Shown piece by piece: positions 51,591-60,259 of a DNA stretch of 64,000 nt; position 1 is the stretch's first letter; every line of letters begins with the position of its first letter. The translations under genes and the position numbers were made by a program. The notes below the pieces were generated by a model that was given only the letters and a program-made list of their open reading frames with translations, made no database searches and had not been told where the DNA came from. Location: contig NZ_JASDDK010000001.1 of assembly GCF_030407435.1 (NCBI RefSeq), forward strand, positions 744,001 to 808,000. The letters are read 5' to 3'. Source of the DNA: Winogradskyella bathintestinalis (GTDB lineage Bacteria; Bacteroidota; Bacteroidia; Flavobacteriales; Flavobacteriaceae).

Positions 51591-52697
51591 TTATTTTATA
51601 TTTTCAATAATTTGGTCGAAAAACAAATTTGAGGAATTATCCAAAAGCACCAAACTCGTTTTCGTTTTAATATTTCTGGTGAAATAAGTATTTGCTCCTA
51701 GCCAAGCTCCATCATGCATCACAACATCTTCGTTTATAATTAGCCAACCAAAACCATAGTTCGATAATTCTCCATTATTCAAAGTCGGTTTCTTAAAAGC
51801 TTCTTTCATATTTTTATCGCTAATAAGGTTATTAGCGTACCAAAAGTTATCCCATATAACAAAATCGTCGATACTACTAAAAATACCGCCATCGCCTGCA
51901 ACTCCGTCTACAAAGGTTGGTTTGAGCTCTCTGGTTTCCCCAGCTAAATCTTCAAAATCATCTGTTTTACCTTGGAATGTTTTATCTCTTGAAATTAGAT
52001 TCCAAACTCTTGTGTTATTCATTCCTAGCGGATTGAATATGTTATCTTTCATAAAATTCTCAAAAGATTGTTGCGAAACTAATTCTATAATCCGAGCTAA
52101 TAAAATGTAGTTTGTATTTGAATATTGGTATTGGTCATTAGGATTAAAATGGGCTTTCGGTTTATTTTCTACTATAAGTTTCGTTGCTTTTTCATTTGTT
52201 AAAATTCCTATGTCTTCCTTCGCGTTCTCTGCTAAATATAAATAAGAGTCAGGTATACCCGATGTATGATTTAATAGATTTCTAATGGTAACATTTTGAT
52301 AGGGAAAGTTTGAGATATATTTTGAAACCTGGTCATCATAATCAATCAGTGCTTTCTCATTTAAAAGCATTATTCCGCTGGCTGTAAATTGTTTTGATAC
52401 TGATGCAAGACGAAACGACGCGTTATTATTTAACTTTTCTGTTCTTTGGAAATTCGTGTATCCATAAGTTTTTGCAAGAGTTGGGATGCCATCTTTTATA
52501 ATTAATATGCCGCCATTAAATTTCCGTTCAGCATTAAGGTTTGCTAACCAATTGTCGATCAAAACTATTTTTTCTTTTTCGCTTGAATTTTCAGGAATCT
52601 TTAGTTCAGGTACTTGAAGAAAAAAAACAAAAAACCAAACAAAAAAACCGATGCCAATTACTACAATTCCGAGTATAATATAAAGTGTTATTTTCAT
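51591..52697 (-). CDS. Beta-lactamase-fold serine hydrolase
   Basis: The 368-aa membrane-anchored (N-terminal helix, residues 5-27) penicillin-binding-protein-like hydrolase belongs to the class C beta-lactamase/D-aminopeptidase superfamily. The motifs are SVSK (residues 99-102, catalytic Ser), YSN (192-194) and HDG near the C-terminus (VMHDGAWLGANTYF), the third motif. Likely periplasmic peptidase or esterase; a true beta-lactamase role is not indicated. It is the first of four minus-strand genes separated by related non-coding blocks. Confidence 0.88.
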   Translation of the reverse strand: MKITLYIILGIVVIGIGFFVWFFVFFLQVPELKIPENSSEKEKIVLIDNWLANLNAERKFNGGILIIKDGIPTLAKTYGYTNFQRTEKLNNNASFRLASVSKQFTASGIMLLNEKALIDYDDQVSKYISNFPYQNVTIRNLLNHTSGIPDSYLYLAENAKEDIGILTNEKATKLIVENKPKAHFNPNDQYQYSNTNYILLARIIELVSQQSFENFMKDNIFNPLGMNNTRVWNLISRDKTFQGKTDDFEDLAGETRELKPTFVDGVAGDGGIFSSIDDFVIWDNFWYANNLISDKNMKEAFKKPTLNNGELSNYGFGWLIINEDVVMHDGAWLGANTYFTRNIKTKTSLVLLDNSSNLFFDQIIENIK

Positions 52698-53065
52698 TTG
52701 TTATAATCTAGTTGTCTCGGCTTCCATAATTTTTGCTCTATTTATTGCCCAAGCGTTTAAATGTAATTTAAGCATGTAATTTAGCAAATAAAAACCGAAT
52801 AGAAAATGTGCGAATTCCAACATATCGGGCTTTGTAAGTGGTTGACAACCATAGATATATTTTCACGGTGCTGTGCGGAGTATTTTGACTTTCGACCTTA
52901 TTCCTAGCGAATATAAGTTTTTGCTTAGAAATGTTTTACTGCTAAATTTCTTTAGGTAATTGTCAATTGGTTTGAAAAATCCTCCGGTCATATCGAATCC
53001 ATGTACGATTGCGGTTAATAATATATTGCTCTAAAAACAAGATATGCCGATAATCACAGACGTTT
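52698..53065. other. Non-coding cassette-like spacer
   Basis: About 370 bp without a gene. The part at 52771-52810 (AATTTAGCAAATAAAAACCG then AATAGAAAAT) matches the spacers at 53767-53802 and 54535-54571. The rest shows no coding signal. Confidence 0.5.
52771..52810. repeat. Cassette spacer block, copy A
   Basis: Contains AATTTAGCAAATAAA followed 4-6 bp later by GAATAGAAAAT. Shared with copies B and C in the next two spacers at a similar distance (about 75 bp) before the following start codon. Confidence 0.5.
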
Positions 53066-53701
53066 TCACAGCTTATATTCCATTATATGTTTATTGGTGT
53101 CAAATATATGTGGGTAATGTTCTTTTATATTCTTTTCCATAAAATCAAGAGGGACATCATCAAAATATCCATAGTCGTCTGTATATTCCATAAACCGATT
53201 GCCGTCGCTATCAAATTGTTGTAAAAATGAACTATTTTCCCCGTCAAAATCTAATGGTTCTACATTTAATTTCTCACACAACGATTTGTTAAAAGCAGGT
53301 GACATTTTAAGCCATTTATTATTGAGATAGACATTAACCATTCCGTGTGGAGTCAATTCATTTGAGCCAAACTTTTCCGTCAATCTTTCGACCGCAATGT
53401 GATTTTTAACTTTCCCTAAATGTAATCGCGCTGGTAGGCCCAAAGCACGAAGACAAGAAATTAATAGTATTGATTTCTCTACACAATTGCCAGATTGTTT
53501 TTTTGCAATATGGCTCGACTTATATTTTACTTTCGACAGGGTTATGCTATAAGGGTCATATTTCCAATGATCACGCACTTTGGTGTAAATTCCGATAGCT
53601 TTTCCCTTAGCATTCAAATCGATAGTTTTAAATTCAGATATGAGATTCTGAACTGAATTATCTTCAAAATCAAAGTAATAGGTCGTGTCTAGATAGGTCA
53701 T
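53066..53701 (-). CDS. Transglutaminase-like protein
   Basis: The 211-aa protein has a transglutaminase/cysteine-protease fold. The catalytic Cys73 is in SGNCVEKSILLISCLRALG and the catalytic His is in LTPHGMVNVYL. The usual following Asp is replaced by Ser/Pro (WLKMSPAFNKSL), a variation found in a bacterial subfamily with a conserved PAFN block, so activity is uncertain. It has no signal peptide. It sits in the cassette-like gene array. Confidence 0.8.
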   Translation of the reverse strand: MTYLDTTYYFDFEDNSVQNLISEFKTIDLNAKGKAIGIYTKVRDHWKYDPYSITLSKVKYKSSHIAKKQSGNCVEKSILLISCLRALGLPARLHLGKVKNHIAVERLTEKFGSNELTPHGMVNVYLNNKWLKMSPAFNKSLCEKLNVEPLDFDGENSSFLQQFDSDGNRFMEYTDDYGYFDDVPLDFMEKNIKEHYPHIFDTNKHIMEYKL

Positions 53702-53766
53702 GCTTTAGGAATCGTGATTTTTACTTGGTGGCTTATGCGTTTGTCTAAGATTAGTGGCGTGTTTAA

Positions 53767-53802
53767 GCACTAAAGTTAGCAAATAAATTGCAGATAGAAA
53801 GT
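53767..53802. repeat. Cassette spacer block, copy B
   Basis: GCACTAAAGTTAGCAAATAAA, then GCAGATAGAAAGT. Best match to copies A (52771-52810) and C (54535-54571). Confidence 0.55.
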
Positions 53803-53854
53803 CTTTGAGTCTTAACGTTTCGGGGATTTTAAGTAGGCTAATACTAGAAAAAAG

Positions 53855-53879
53855 TTATATACAGTGTTACAAGTTGGCA
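53855..53879 (-). repeat. Cassette-boundary motif 2 (AACACTGTATAT)
   Basis: On the minus strand, directly after the stop codon of the secreted-protein gene: GCCAACTTGTAACACTGTAT then ATAA. Same core as 51571-51590. Confidence 0.5.
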
Positions 53880-54488
53880 TTATTTTACATTAAATTCTTT
53901 AAGTAATTCATTTCCGAAGTATATTTTTCCCCTTTTGAAGTTTTTAGGAACAATGAAATAAATGTCAACTGTATTAGATTTTATTTTTTTATAATCAAAA
54001 TAGATTGATTTAATTTTGGGTCTACGTTCTGTTCCAAAATTAATGCAATTATCCACATCTTCATAACCGTCTATTTTGTAATCTACAAAAGAATCTTTAG
54101 TCGACGGTTTGTAAGAATACCAGTAGGTCTTTTTATCTTTTGGTTTTTCATCAATTAGTCTCTTAAATCCTAAAAAAGTTCCCATGGCATGATTATGTTT
54201 CATGTCAACAGGTCTTAATCTCTGTTTGTATTCGTCCGAAACTAGATAGAATTTATTTGGGTCAAAATATTCCTTTTTTTTAGATTTAGATTTGATTTTA
54301 AATCTAACCTGAATCTTTTTTTGATTTTTATTTGCTTGAACGAAGTATCCAGAATTATGTACTTCAAAATGTCGTGAGTTTTTAATGGCTTTTTTGAATT
54401 CAAATCTAAAGTTGCCATCCACAGTTATGTCTTGACTAAACCCTTTAAGTGATAACAGAATGAATAGAATGAAGATTGAGTTTTTCAT
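53880..54488 (-). CDS. Hypothetical secreted protein
   Basis: The 202-aa product has a signal peptide (cleavage after KGFSQ, residue 19). It is a Lys/Tyr-rich beta protein (VRFKIKSKSKKKEYFDPNKF, FIVPKNFKRGKIYFGNELLK) of unknown family. The lysine content and pattern are unlike neighbouring housekeeping genes. It is a member of the cassette-like array, with a boundary motif right after its stop codon. Confidence 0.65.
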   Translation of the reverse strand: MKNSIFILFILLSLKGFSQDITVDGNFRFEFKKAIKNSRHFEVHNSGYFVQANKNQKKIQVRFKIKSKSKKKEYFDPNKFYLVSDEYKQRLRPVDMKHNHAMGTFLGFKRLIDEKPKDKKTYWYSYKPSTKDSFVDYKIDGYEDVDNCINFGTERRPKIKSIYFDYKKIKSNTVDIYFIVPKNFKRGKIYFGNELLKEFNVK

Positions 54489-54534
54489 TTTAACTTGTGT
54501 TAGCGGTTTTGTGTATGCTTAGTGGCGAGATTTA

Positions 54535-54571
54535 GCGACTAATTTAGTAAATAAATCACAGATAGAATAAT
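54535..54571. repeat. Cassette spacer block, copy C
   Basis: GCGACTAATTTAGTAAATAA, then CACAGATAGAATAAT, about 45-80 bp before the secreted-protein start codon. Related to copies A and B. Confidence 0.5.
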
Positions 54572-54668
54572 AGACTATAATGGGCAATTAATCATACATG
54601 GTATTACTATACGTTTTTTATCATTCATGATTTTCGCTCTTCGTCTTATGTAATGATAGTGTTGGGAT

Positions 54669-55244
54669 TTACAGACGATAATCAAACAAAACTCTTAATT
54701 GGATTGTGTCACTTATTTCCTTTTTTATCTCATCGAATGATTGAGTTAGTTTTGTTAAGACTTTTTCTAAATCCTTTCCAGTTTTATTTGTGTCAATGGT
54801 GATTTCCACCAACGCTCTTCTAGGTGAGGCGGAATATCGTGCAATTTTTCCCTTGTTAAGATAGTGTCTTTTTAGAATTCGATTTAGCTCGCTAATCGGA
54901 TAACCATTATCTATTAAAATTGAATCTGATTTTATTTTTAATACATTTTTTTGTTTAATTAATCCTATGCCATATACGTATGGTATAATTAGTTTTTTAA
55001 TTTCATTATCCTCAAAACTTATTATTGCTTTTCTATCTACTTTTTCTTGAAAGGAACTTATTTCGTTGGTTATCTGTTTGAAATTTAGCCTAGTATTATC
55101 TAGTTCAATAAACTTAGAGGTTTCTACTATAAATTTACGGTCAGTTGGATAATATCTAGTCTCAGGATAGCTTACTTCTTTGGTTGATTTTTGTTTACAG
55201 CCTAGAATGAAAATAAGAATGGATATGTAGACGATTTTTTTCAA
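54669..55244 (-). CDS. Hypothetical lipoprotein
   Basis: The 191-aa product has lipobox FILGC (Cys16). The mature part carries a segment like the stalk of hydrophobic/efflux adaptor or lipid-binding proteins (FIELDNTRLNFKQITNEISS) and a beta-alpha pattern (LVEITIDTNKTGKDLEKVLT). No family recognised. It is the rightmost gene of the cassette-like array. Confidence 0.65.
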   Translation of the reverse strand: MKKIVYISILIFILGCKQKSTKEVSYPETRYYPTDRKFIVETSKFIELDNTRLNFKQITNEISSFQEKVDRKAIISFEDNEIKKLIIPYVYGIGLIKQKNVLKIKSDSILIDNGYPISELNRILKRHYLNKGKIARYSASPRRALVEITIDTNKTGKDLEKVLTKLTQSFDEIKKEISDTIQLRVLFDYRL

Positions 55245-55632
55245 ATGTATGTTTTGGAACGCATAATACCAAGGGTACAGAATCCTCTTACGGAAATTAA
55301 AAGTATTAGTGCTTTTTTTATTAAATGAAAATCCTCCAATAGAATTAAGTTCCGATGTTAATTCTTCAATAACTTCTTTCGGCCTTTTTTTTAATTTTTG
55401 CCAACACCTAAATATACATAATAAATAGATATTAAAATCAACAATTATTTCATAATTAAAAGTAACTAAGTAGTTTTAAGCGTTTACAATTAATTACAAA
55501 CGAATGTAAATGAGTAAATACCGAATACCATTTTAAAGCCCATATAGCTTTGCAGTGTCGAACAAATGCTGAAGTTGTTTCAGTAATTAATCTCGATAGT
55601 ATTAACTGTTTAACCATTAAAATTTAGAAATT
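55245..55632. other. Intergenic region between array and ssb
   Basis: About 390 bp between divergent genes. A GCCAACAC...ATATACATAA stretch at about 55408-55430 on the plus strand weakly recalls the cassette boundary motif. The ssb promoter should lie in the last 100 bp, but no perfect TAnnTTTG is visible. No gene seen. Confidence 0.35.
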
Positions 55633-55968
55633 ATGAACACGCTTAAAAACAAAGTACAGTTGATTGGTAACTTAGGTAATGACCCAGAAATCACCAATTT
55701 TGAATCAGGAAAAACCTTAGCAAAATTTTCTATCGCTACTAACGATAGTTATAAAAATGCGCAAGGTGAAAGAATAACAGATACACAATGGCATAATGTT
55801 GTGGCATGGGGAAAAACAGCTCAAATTATTGAGAAGTTTGTAACTAAAGGCAAAGAAGTTGCTATAGAAGGAAAGTTGACCTCTAGGACTTGGGAAGATA
55901 AAGATGGTATGAAACGCTATATCACAGAAGTAGTTTGCAATGAGCTATTAATGCTTGGAAATAAATAA
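55633..55968 (+). CDS. ssb: Single-stranded DNA-binding protein, short form
   Basis: The 111-aa protein is a bare OB fold: NKVQLIGNLGNDPEITNFES at the start, WHNVVAWGKTAQIIEKFVTK in the middle and RTWEDKDGMKRYITEVVCNE at the end. It stops right after the fold and lacks the flexible linker and acidic C-terminal tip (DDxPF type) through which replicative SSB recruits partners. It is therefore more likely an accessory SSB for recombination, uptake or mobile DNA than the main cellular SSB. Single gene. Confidence 0.92.
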   Translation: MNTLKNKVQLIGNLGNDPEITNFESGKTLAKFSIATNDSYKNAQGERITDTQWHNVVAWGKTAQIIEKFVTKGKEVAIEGKLTSRTWEDKDGMKRYITEVVCNELLMLGNK

Positions 55969-56010
55969 AATAAATAATATAACGGACGATTGTCCTGCTG
56001 TATATATAAA

Positions 56011-56058
56011 ATAGGCATTAATGGTTTTAAGTAAGTTTTTAAAACCGTTGATGCCTAT
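56011..56058. other. Long stable hairpin
   Basis: A 20-bp inverted repeat (ATAGGCATTAATGGTTTTAA with its complement, two G-U pairs) around an 8-nt loop, between ssb and the next operon. No T run follows, so it is not a standard terminator. It may be an attenuator-like or RNase-protected structure, or a small mobile repeat. Confidence 0.65.
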
Positions 56059-56201
56059 TAAATAACTAGGTTTAATCACTTCAAAATGGTCTAGTAAAAA
56101 AAAGAAGTACAGACAAGGACTGTTAAACATACCTAAAAGCTTTCTAGCGAGTCATTGTTTTTTTTTATCTTAAGTTTTTATAAATGATTTAAGAGAAAAC
56201 T

Positions 56202-58049
56202 ATGTCCACCACTGTGCCAACTCAAGATGCAGCATTCACCGTAAAACACCTTATTCCAAAGCTCTCAGAGGGGAAAAGAACCGTCACCACGCTTCCATCG
56301 GGAGGTTATTTATTTTTAGAACACGATGTACCTTCCTTACTTATCTATCGAAATAATCCTAAGGACACTGCGACCAAGCGGTTAATACGGGGCGGCGCTT
56401 CATACTTAATTATCGGGACCGAAGAATTCGATTATTATAAAAAATTTATACAGGATCTTACTGAATTAATGGCGGCAAAATTTGGGACTTTTATAATGGT
56501 TGAAATTTTTTCGGGCGATCAAAAGAGTAAAGAATTTGTAATAAAAGGACCATCACACAAACTTCCGGTTTCCTTACAAGTTTTAAAAAATGAACTGCTT
56601 AAAATTAAATCAAGGCAGTATAATCTAAAATTACAGGCGCGTATTGAACAAACCAAAGATCGTCATCTAGGTGAAAAACCATTATTAGATATTTCAGATA
56701 TTAAAGAACGTGGAGCAACGCTTATTGGACTAGAAGTGCCTCCCGTTTATCGCGACGAACATGGAACTATTTATCCAGTTTATTTTAGGGATTTTAAGAC
56801 GCAGTTTATTATTGCTATTCAAAGAGCTGTGTTTGAATTTGTCAGAGTACAAACCACCTCTTCACTTACCAATTATAATGCCTTAGGAAAACGGACGATT
56901 CATGAAGAAGTATTTAAGATAGATAGGCAACTGACTAAAATTGAAACCAGTTATCAATTTTTATTGTTGGTGGCACCTGTAAATATTCAGGCCTTACGAA
57001 GCCAATTTTTTGAATCACATTTTAAAAAATTAGATCGGTATCATTATAGATTGTTGCCTGTTGATCCAGATATTTTAAAACGACAACTATATAATTTGCG
57101 AATCGACGAAATTGATGATCCAGCGATTTCCTATTTGTTTGATGAAAAGCGTGAGGAAATAGATCATGAGCTCACCATGTTAAAAGAGCGTGGATCTAAA
57201 AGTTTTTTTCACAGTAGTATTCGTCTTTATAAAGGATTAGACAAAGATGTATTGGCGGAAGCAGAACTCATACTTCAAAACATAGCAGAAGATCATGAGA
57301 AAGAACAGCACGAACACATCGATATTAAAGCCTTTAGTAAATTGGCAAATGAAGAGTTTGAATTCTTAAAAAAACAAGATCCGAATTTTAAATGTAAAGT
57401 TCATGTTCGCGATGACGTAAATGTTATGATGGTTTCTAAAGGTGAGTTGTATTTACCTTCCGATTATACTATGGACAAGAAAGATGCTAAAGCCCTTATA
57501 CAACACGAAATAGGCACGCATGCGCTAACATATTATAATGGTACCCAGCAGCCTTTAACACAAATGGCATCTGGTCTGGCTAATTACGATGCGTTGCAAG
57601 AAGGTATTGCGGTATTAAGCGAATATTTGTGTGGCGGACTGTCAGGAAATCGACTGCGTATTTTGGCAGGTCGCGTGGTGGCAGGTGCAGCACTATTAGA
57701 TGGAGCCGATTTTCACCAAACATTTTTCAAATTATATTCACAGTATGATTTTACCAAAGAACGTGCGTTTAATATCACGTCGAGGATGTTTCAAGGTGGA
57801 GGATTCCTTAAAGACATTATATACCTTAAAGGTTTAGTGCGTTTGCGCGATTATTTAATACATGGAGGGGAATTAAAACCGCTGCTATCTGGTAAGTTTG
57901 CTTTAAAACATGTTAAAGTAATTCAAGATCTCACCGACCGAGGGCTTGTGGTTCCTCCAACCATAACTCCGAGGTATTTAGAGCATAAAGATTTTAATAA
58001 AAAAATAAATAAATTAAAAAAGGGCTTGTCCCTTTCAAAAATGATATAA
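56202..58049 (+). CDS. QEGLA-motif putative metallopeptidase (DUF1704/MATCAP-like)
   Basis: The 615-aa protein is of the family annotated as flavohemoglobin-expression-modulating QEGLA-motif protein. It carries a zinc site HEIGTH (IQHEIGTHALTYYNG, about residue 430) and the QEG motif (ALQEGIAVLSEYL) about 35 residues later. In eukaryotes the same fold (MATCAP) removes C-terminal tyrosine from tubulin, so a carboxypeptidase activity is a fair inference. It is the first gene of a three-gene operon; the next gene begins 2 bp after its stop. Confidence 0.85.
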   Translation: MSTTVPTQDAAFTVKHLIPKLSEGKRTVTTLPSGGYLFLEHDVPSLLIYRNNPKDTATKRLIRGGASYLIIGTEEFDYYKKFIQDLTELMAAKFGTFIMVEIFSGDQKSKEFVIKGPSHKLPVSLQVLKNELLKIKSRQYNLKLQARIEQTKDRHLGEKPLLDISDIKERGATLIGLEVPPVYRDEHGTIYPVYFRDFKTQFIIAIQRAVFEFVRVQTTSSLTNYNALGKRTIHEEVFKIDRQLTKIETSYQFLLLVAPVNIQALRSQFFESHFKKLDRYHYRLLPVDPDILKRQLYNLRIDEIDDPAISYLFDEKREEIDHELTMLKERGSKSFFHSSIRLYKGLDKDVLAEAELILQNIAEDHEKEQHEHIDIKAFSKLANEEFEFLKKQDPNFKCKVHVRDDVNVMMVSKGELYLPSDYTMDKKDAKALIQHEIGTHALTYYNGTQQPLTQMASGLANYDALQEGIAVLSEYLCGGLSGNRLRILAGRVVAGAALLDGADFHQTFFKLYSQYDFTKERAFNITSRMFQGGGFLKDIIYLKGLVRLRDYLIHGGELKPLLSGKFALKHVKVIQDLTDRGLVVPPTITPRYLEHKDFNKKINKLKKGLSLSKMI

Positions 58050-58051
58050 CT

Positions 58052-59104
58052 ATGAACATCTGTTTTGTAATAAGCGATATTAAAACTGAAGCCGTGGGCA
58101 CTTCTGTGGTTCTTATGAAAAAAGCTCACGAAAGAGGCCACACCTTATATATAATGGGAGTGGGTGATTTTATTTTTCACCACAATGCTCCAATGAGTTT
58201 GCGTTGTACACGTGTAAAAACAAATTTGGAGTATGAGAATGCCGACGAATTCTGGGCCCAAATTCAAGAAGATGCCGCTAAAAAGAAAGTAATTACAAGT
58301 AAAGATTTGGATGTGCTGTTCTTACGAAATAACCCTACAGAAGAAGCTGATGATCGCCGTTGGGCAGAACACAGTGGTATTGCTTTTGCTCGTATGATTC
58401 AACAAGAAGGTGTATTGGTGCTTAACGACGCCTATGCCATGTCTCATGCCTATATCGATAAACTTTATTTTGAAGAGCTGCCGTCTTCCATTAAACCAGA
58501 TAGTTTAGTGACAAGAGATATTGATGATTTATTACAATTTTGGGAAGAAGTAGGGAAAAAGATGGTATTGAAACCTCTAGAAGGCTCTGGAGGTCAAAAT
58601 GTATATCTTATTGATGAAGACAAGAAAAATTTAACCCAAATATTTAATACCATAAGTAGCCAAGGTTATGTAATTGCTCAAGAATTTTTACCAGAAGTTT
58701 CTAAAGGTGATGTGCGTATTATTTTAATGAATGGTAAAGTTCTAGAAGAAAATGGAGAAAAAGCGGTTATAAGACGGGTGAATTCAGACAAGGATGAATT
58801 TAGAAGTAACATTGCCTTAGGCGCAAAAGTAGAAAAAACGGAATATACCAAAGAAATGCAGAAAATTGTTGAAGTTACAGCTCCTAAACTCATTAACGAT
58901 GGGCTCTTCTTTGTTGGTTTGGATATAGTAAATGATAAGTTAATTGAAATAAATGTTTTAAGTCCAGGAGGTATGGAATACTTTGAAAGTATTGGTCTTC
59001 CTAGTTTTACCACACCTGTTATAGAGGCCATTGAGCGTAAAATTGAATATAAAAAACTTTATAATAATAAAATGGTTAATAAAGTATTAGCTACAATGGA
59101 TTAA
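58052..59104 (+). CDS. GshB-like ATP-grasp ligase
   Basis: 350-aa glutathione-synthetase-type ATP-grasp enzyme with N-terminal NICFVISDIKTE, an ATP-binding loop KPLEGSGGQNVYLI (about residues 172-185), and NVLSPGGMEYFESIG near the C-terminus. The family ligates an amino acid to a carboxyl group with ATP. True glutathione synthesis would need a GshA partner, which is not adjacent. In this operon, between a peptidase and a deacylase, it may make or modify another small peptide. Coupled to the upstream gene by a 2-bp gap. Confidence 0.86.
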   Translation: MNICFVISDIKTEAVGTSVVLMKKAHERGHTLYIMGVGDFIFHHNAPMSLRCTRVKTNLEYENADEFWAQIQEDAAKKKVITSKDLDVLFLRNNPTEEADDRRWAEHSGIAFARMIQQEGVLVLNDAYAMSHAYIDKLYFEELPSSIKPDSLVTRDIDDLLQFWEEVGKKMVLKPLEGSGGQNVYLIDEDKKNLTQIFNTISSQGYVIAQEFLPEVSKGDVRIILMNGKVLEENGEKAVIRRVNSDKDEFRSNIALGAKVEKTEYTKEMQKIVEVTAPKLINDGLFFVGLDIVNDKLIEINVLSPGGMEYFESIGLPSFTTPVIEAIERKIEYKKLYNNKMVNKVLATMD

Positions 59105-59184
59105 GGGTTTGTCTGTATGGAATAGTTAGAAAAGGGAAAATCTCTAAAAAGACGATATAATAGTAATACATGAATTAACAATAT

Positions 59185-60093
59185 ATGAAAAGGCTTACAG
59201 AAAAAGAAAGAATAATTGGTATTTACAGTAGTAATGATAAGGGACCTTTGTTGTTTGTTACTGCAGCTGTTCATGGTAATGAACCTAGCGGTGTTAGGGC
59301 ACTAGAGAATATATTTGAAATTTTACATGCTCAAAAACCTCCAATAAAAGGTACGCTTATTGGTGTTGTGGGCAACAAATCTGCCTTAGATAAAGATGTT
59401 CGGTTTTTAGATGAAGATCTTAACAGAACATGGACTGCTAATAATATTGACAATAAAATTACGGACAGCAATGAAAAAAGAGAAATGTTTGAACTGATAG
59501 AACTTTTAAAAAGTTTTGATGAACACGAGCATTCCCAACGTTATTTTATAGATTGCCATACAACCTCTTCTGAGAGTTTACCTTATATCTCAGTACAAGA
59601 CGTAGGCGAAAATAATTCTTGGGCACAACAATTTCCTATTCATATTATAAAAGGATTTTCAGATATTGTTCAAGGCACAATCGATGGATATTTAAGCCAT
59701 CAAGGTATGACGGGTTTTACTGTAGAAGCCGGACAACATAACAGTTCTGATAGTGAAGCATACCATGAAGGAATTATATGGATCGCCTTAGAAAAAAGCT
59801 GTAATTTAAATTTTGAAGACTTAGCAGAAATGCCCAATGCGGTATTAAAAACAATTAATGATACTCCACCACAGAAAACATTGGAAATTATACATCGTTT
59901 CGGTCTTGAAGCCAATGACGATTTTAAAATGTTAGCAGGCTTTGAAAATTTTCAACGTATTAAGAAAGGTGAGCCTCTCGCTACTTTCAATGGGAAGGAT
60001 ATCAAAAGTTCTTGGGACGCCTATATTTTTATGCCGTTATATCAAGCCAAAGGGAATGATGGCTTTTTTGTTGTTAAAGACATTGAAAATTAA
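59185..60093 (+). CDS. Succinylglutamate desuccinylase/aspartoacylase-like amidase
   Basis: The 302-aa M14-like zinc amidohydrolase of the AstE/AspA family has AVHGNEPSG (His and Glu zinc ligands, near residues 30-35) and DCHTTSS (the third ligand, near residue 130). A late catalytic Glu lies in FTVEAGQHNSSD. The family cleaves N-acyl groups from amino acids. It is the third gene of the QEGLA/ATP-grasp operon, 80 bp after the ligase, followed by a strong terminator. Confidence 0.87.
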   Translation: MKRLTEKERIIGIYSSNDKGPLLFVTAAVHGNEPSGVRALENIFEILHAQKPPIKGTLIGVVGNKSALDKDVRFLDEDLNRTWTANNIDNKITDSNEKREMFELIELLKSFDEHEHSQRYFIDCHTTSSESLPYISVQDVGENNSWAQQFPIHIIKGFSDIVQGTIDGYLSHQGMTGFTVEAGQHNSSDSEAYHEGIIWIALEKSCNLNFEDLAEMPNAVLKTINDTPPQKTLEIIHRFGLEANDDFKMLAGFENFQRIKKGEPLATFNGKDIKSSWDAYIFMPLYQAKGNDGFFVVKDIEN

Positions 60094-60206
60094 TACCGAA
60101 TTTTTCAGTGATTATAATTATAGCAGTAAAAATTGCATTAAGTAACAATTAATGAATTTTAAGATTAATACCAAAGCGAATAAAATACGTTAGACATAAA
60201 TAAAAA

Positions 60207-60229
60207 ATAGCGGCCAATGAGGCCGCTAT
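60207..60229. terminator. Bidirectional rho-independent terminator
   Basis: A 9-bp GC-rich perfect stem ATAGCGGCC/GGCCGCTAT with a 5-nt loop and A/T-rich flanks on both sides, between the convergent operon end and a tiny minus-strand gene. Confidence 0.85.
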
Positions 60230-60259
60230 GTCTATTTTTATAAAAGATATCAAAAAATT

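Noticed and set aside
51591-52697. Antibiotic-resistance beta-lactamase
   Set aside because: The SVSK/YSN/HDG motifs fit the broad serine hydrolase superfamily; nothing points specifically to beta-lactam hydrolysis.
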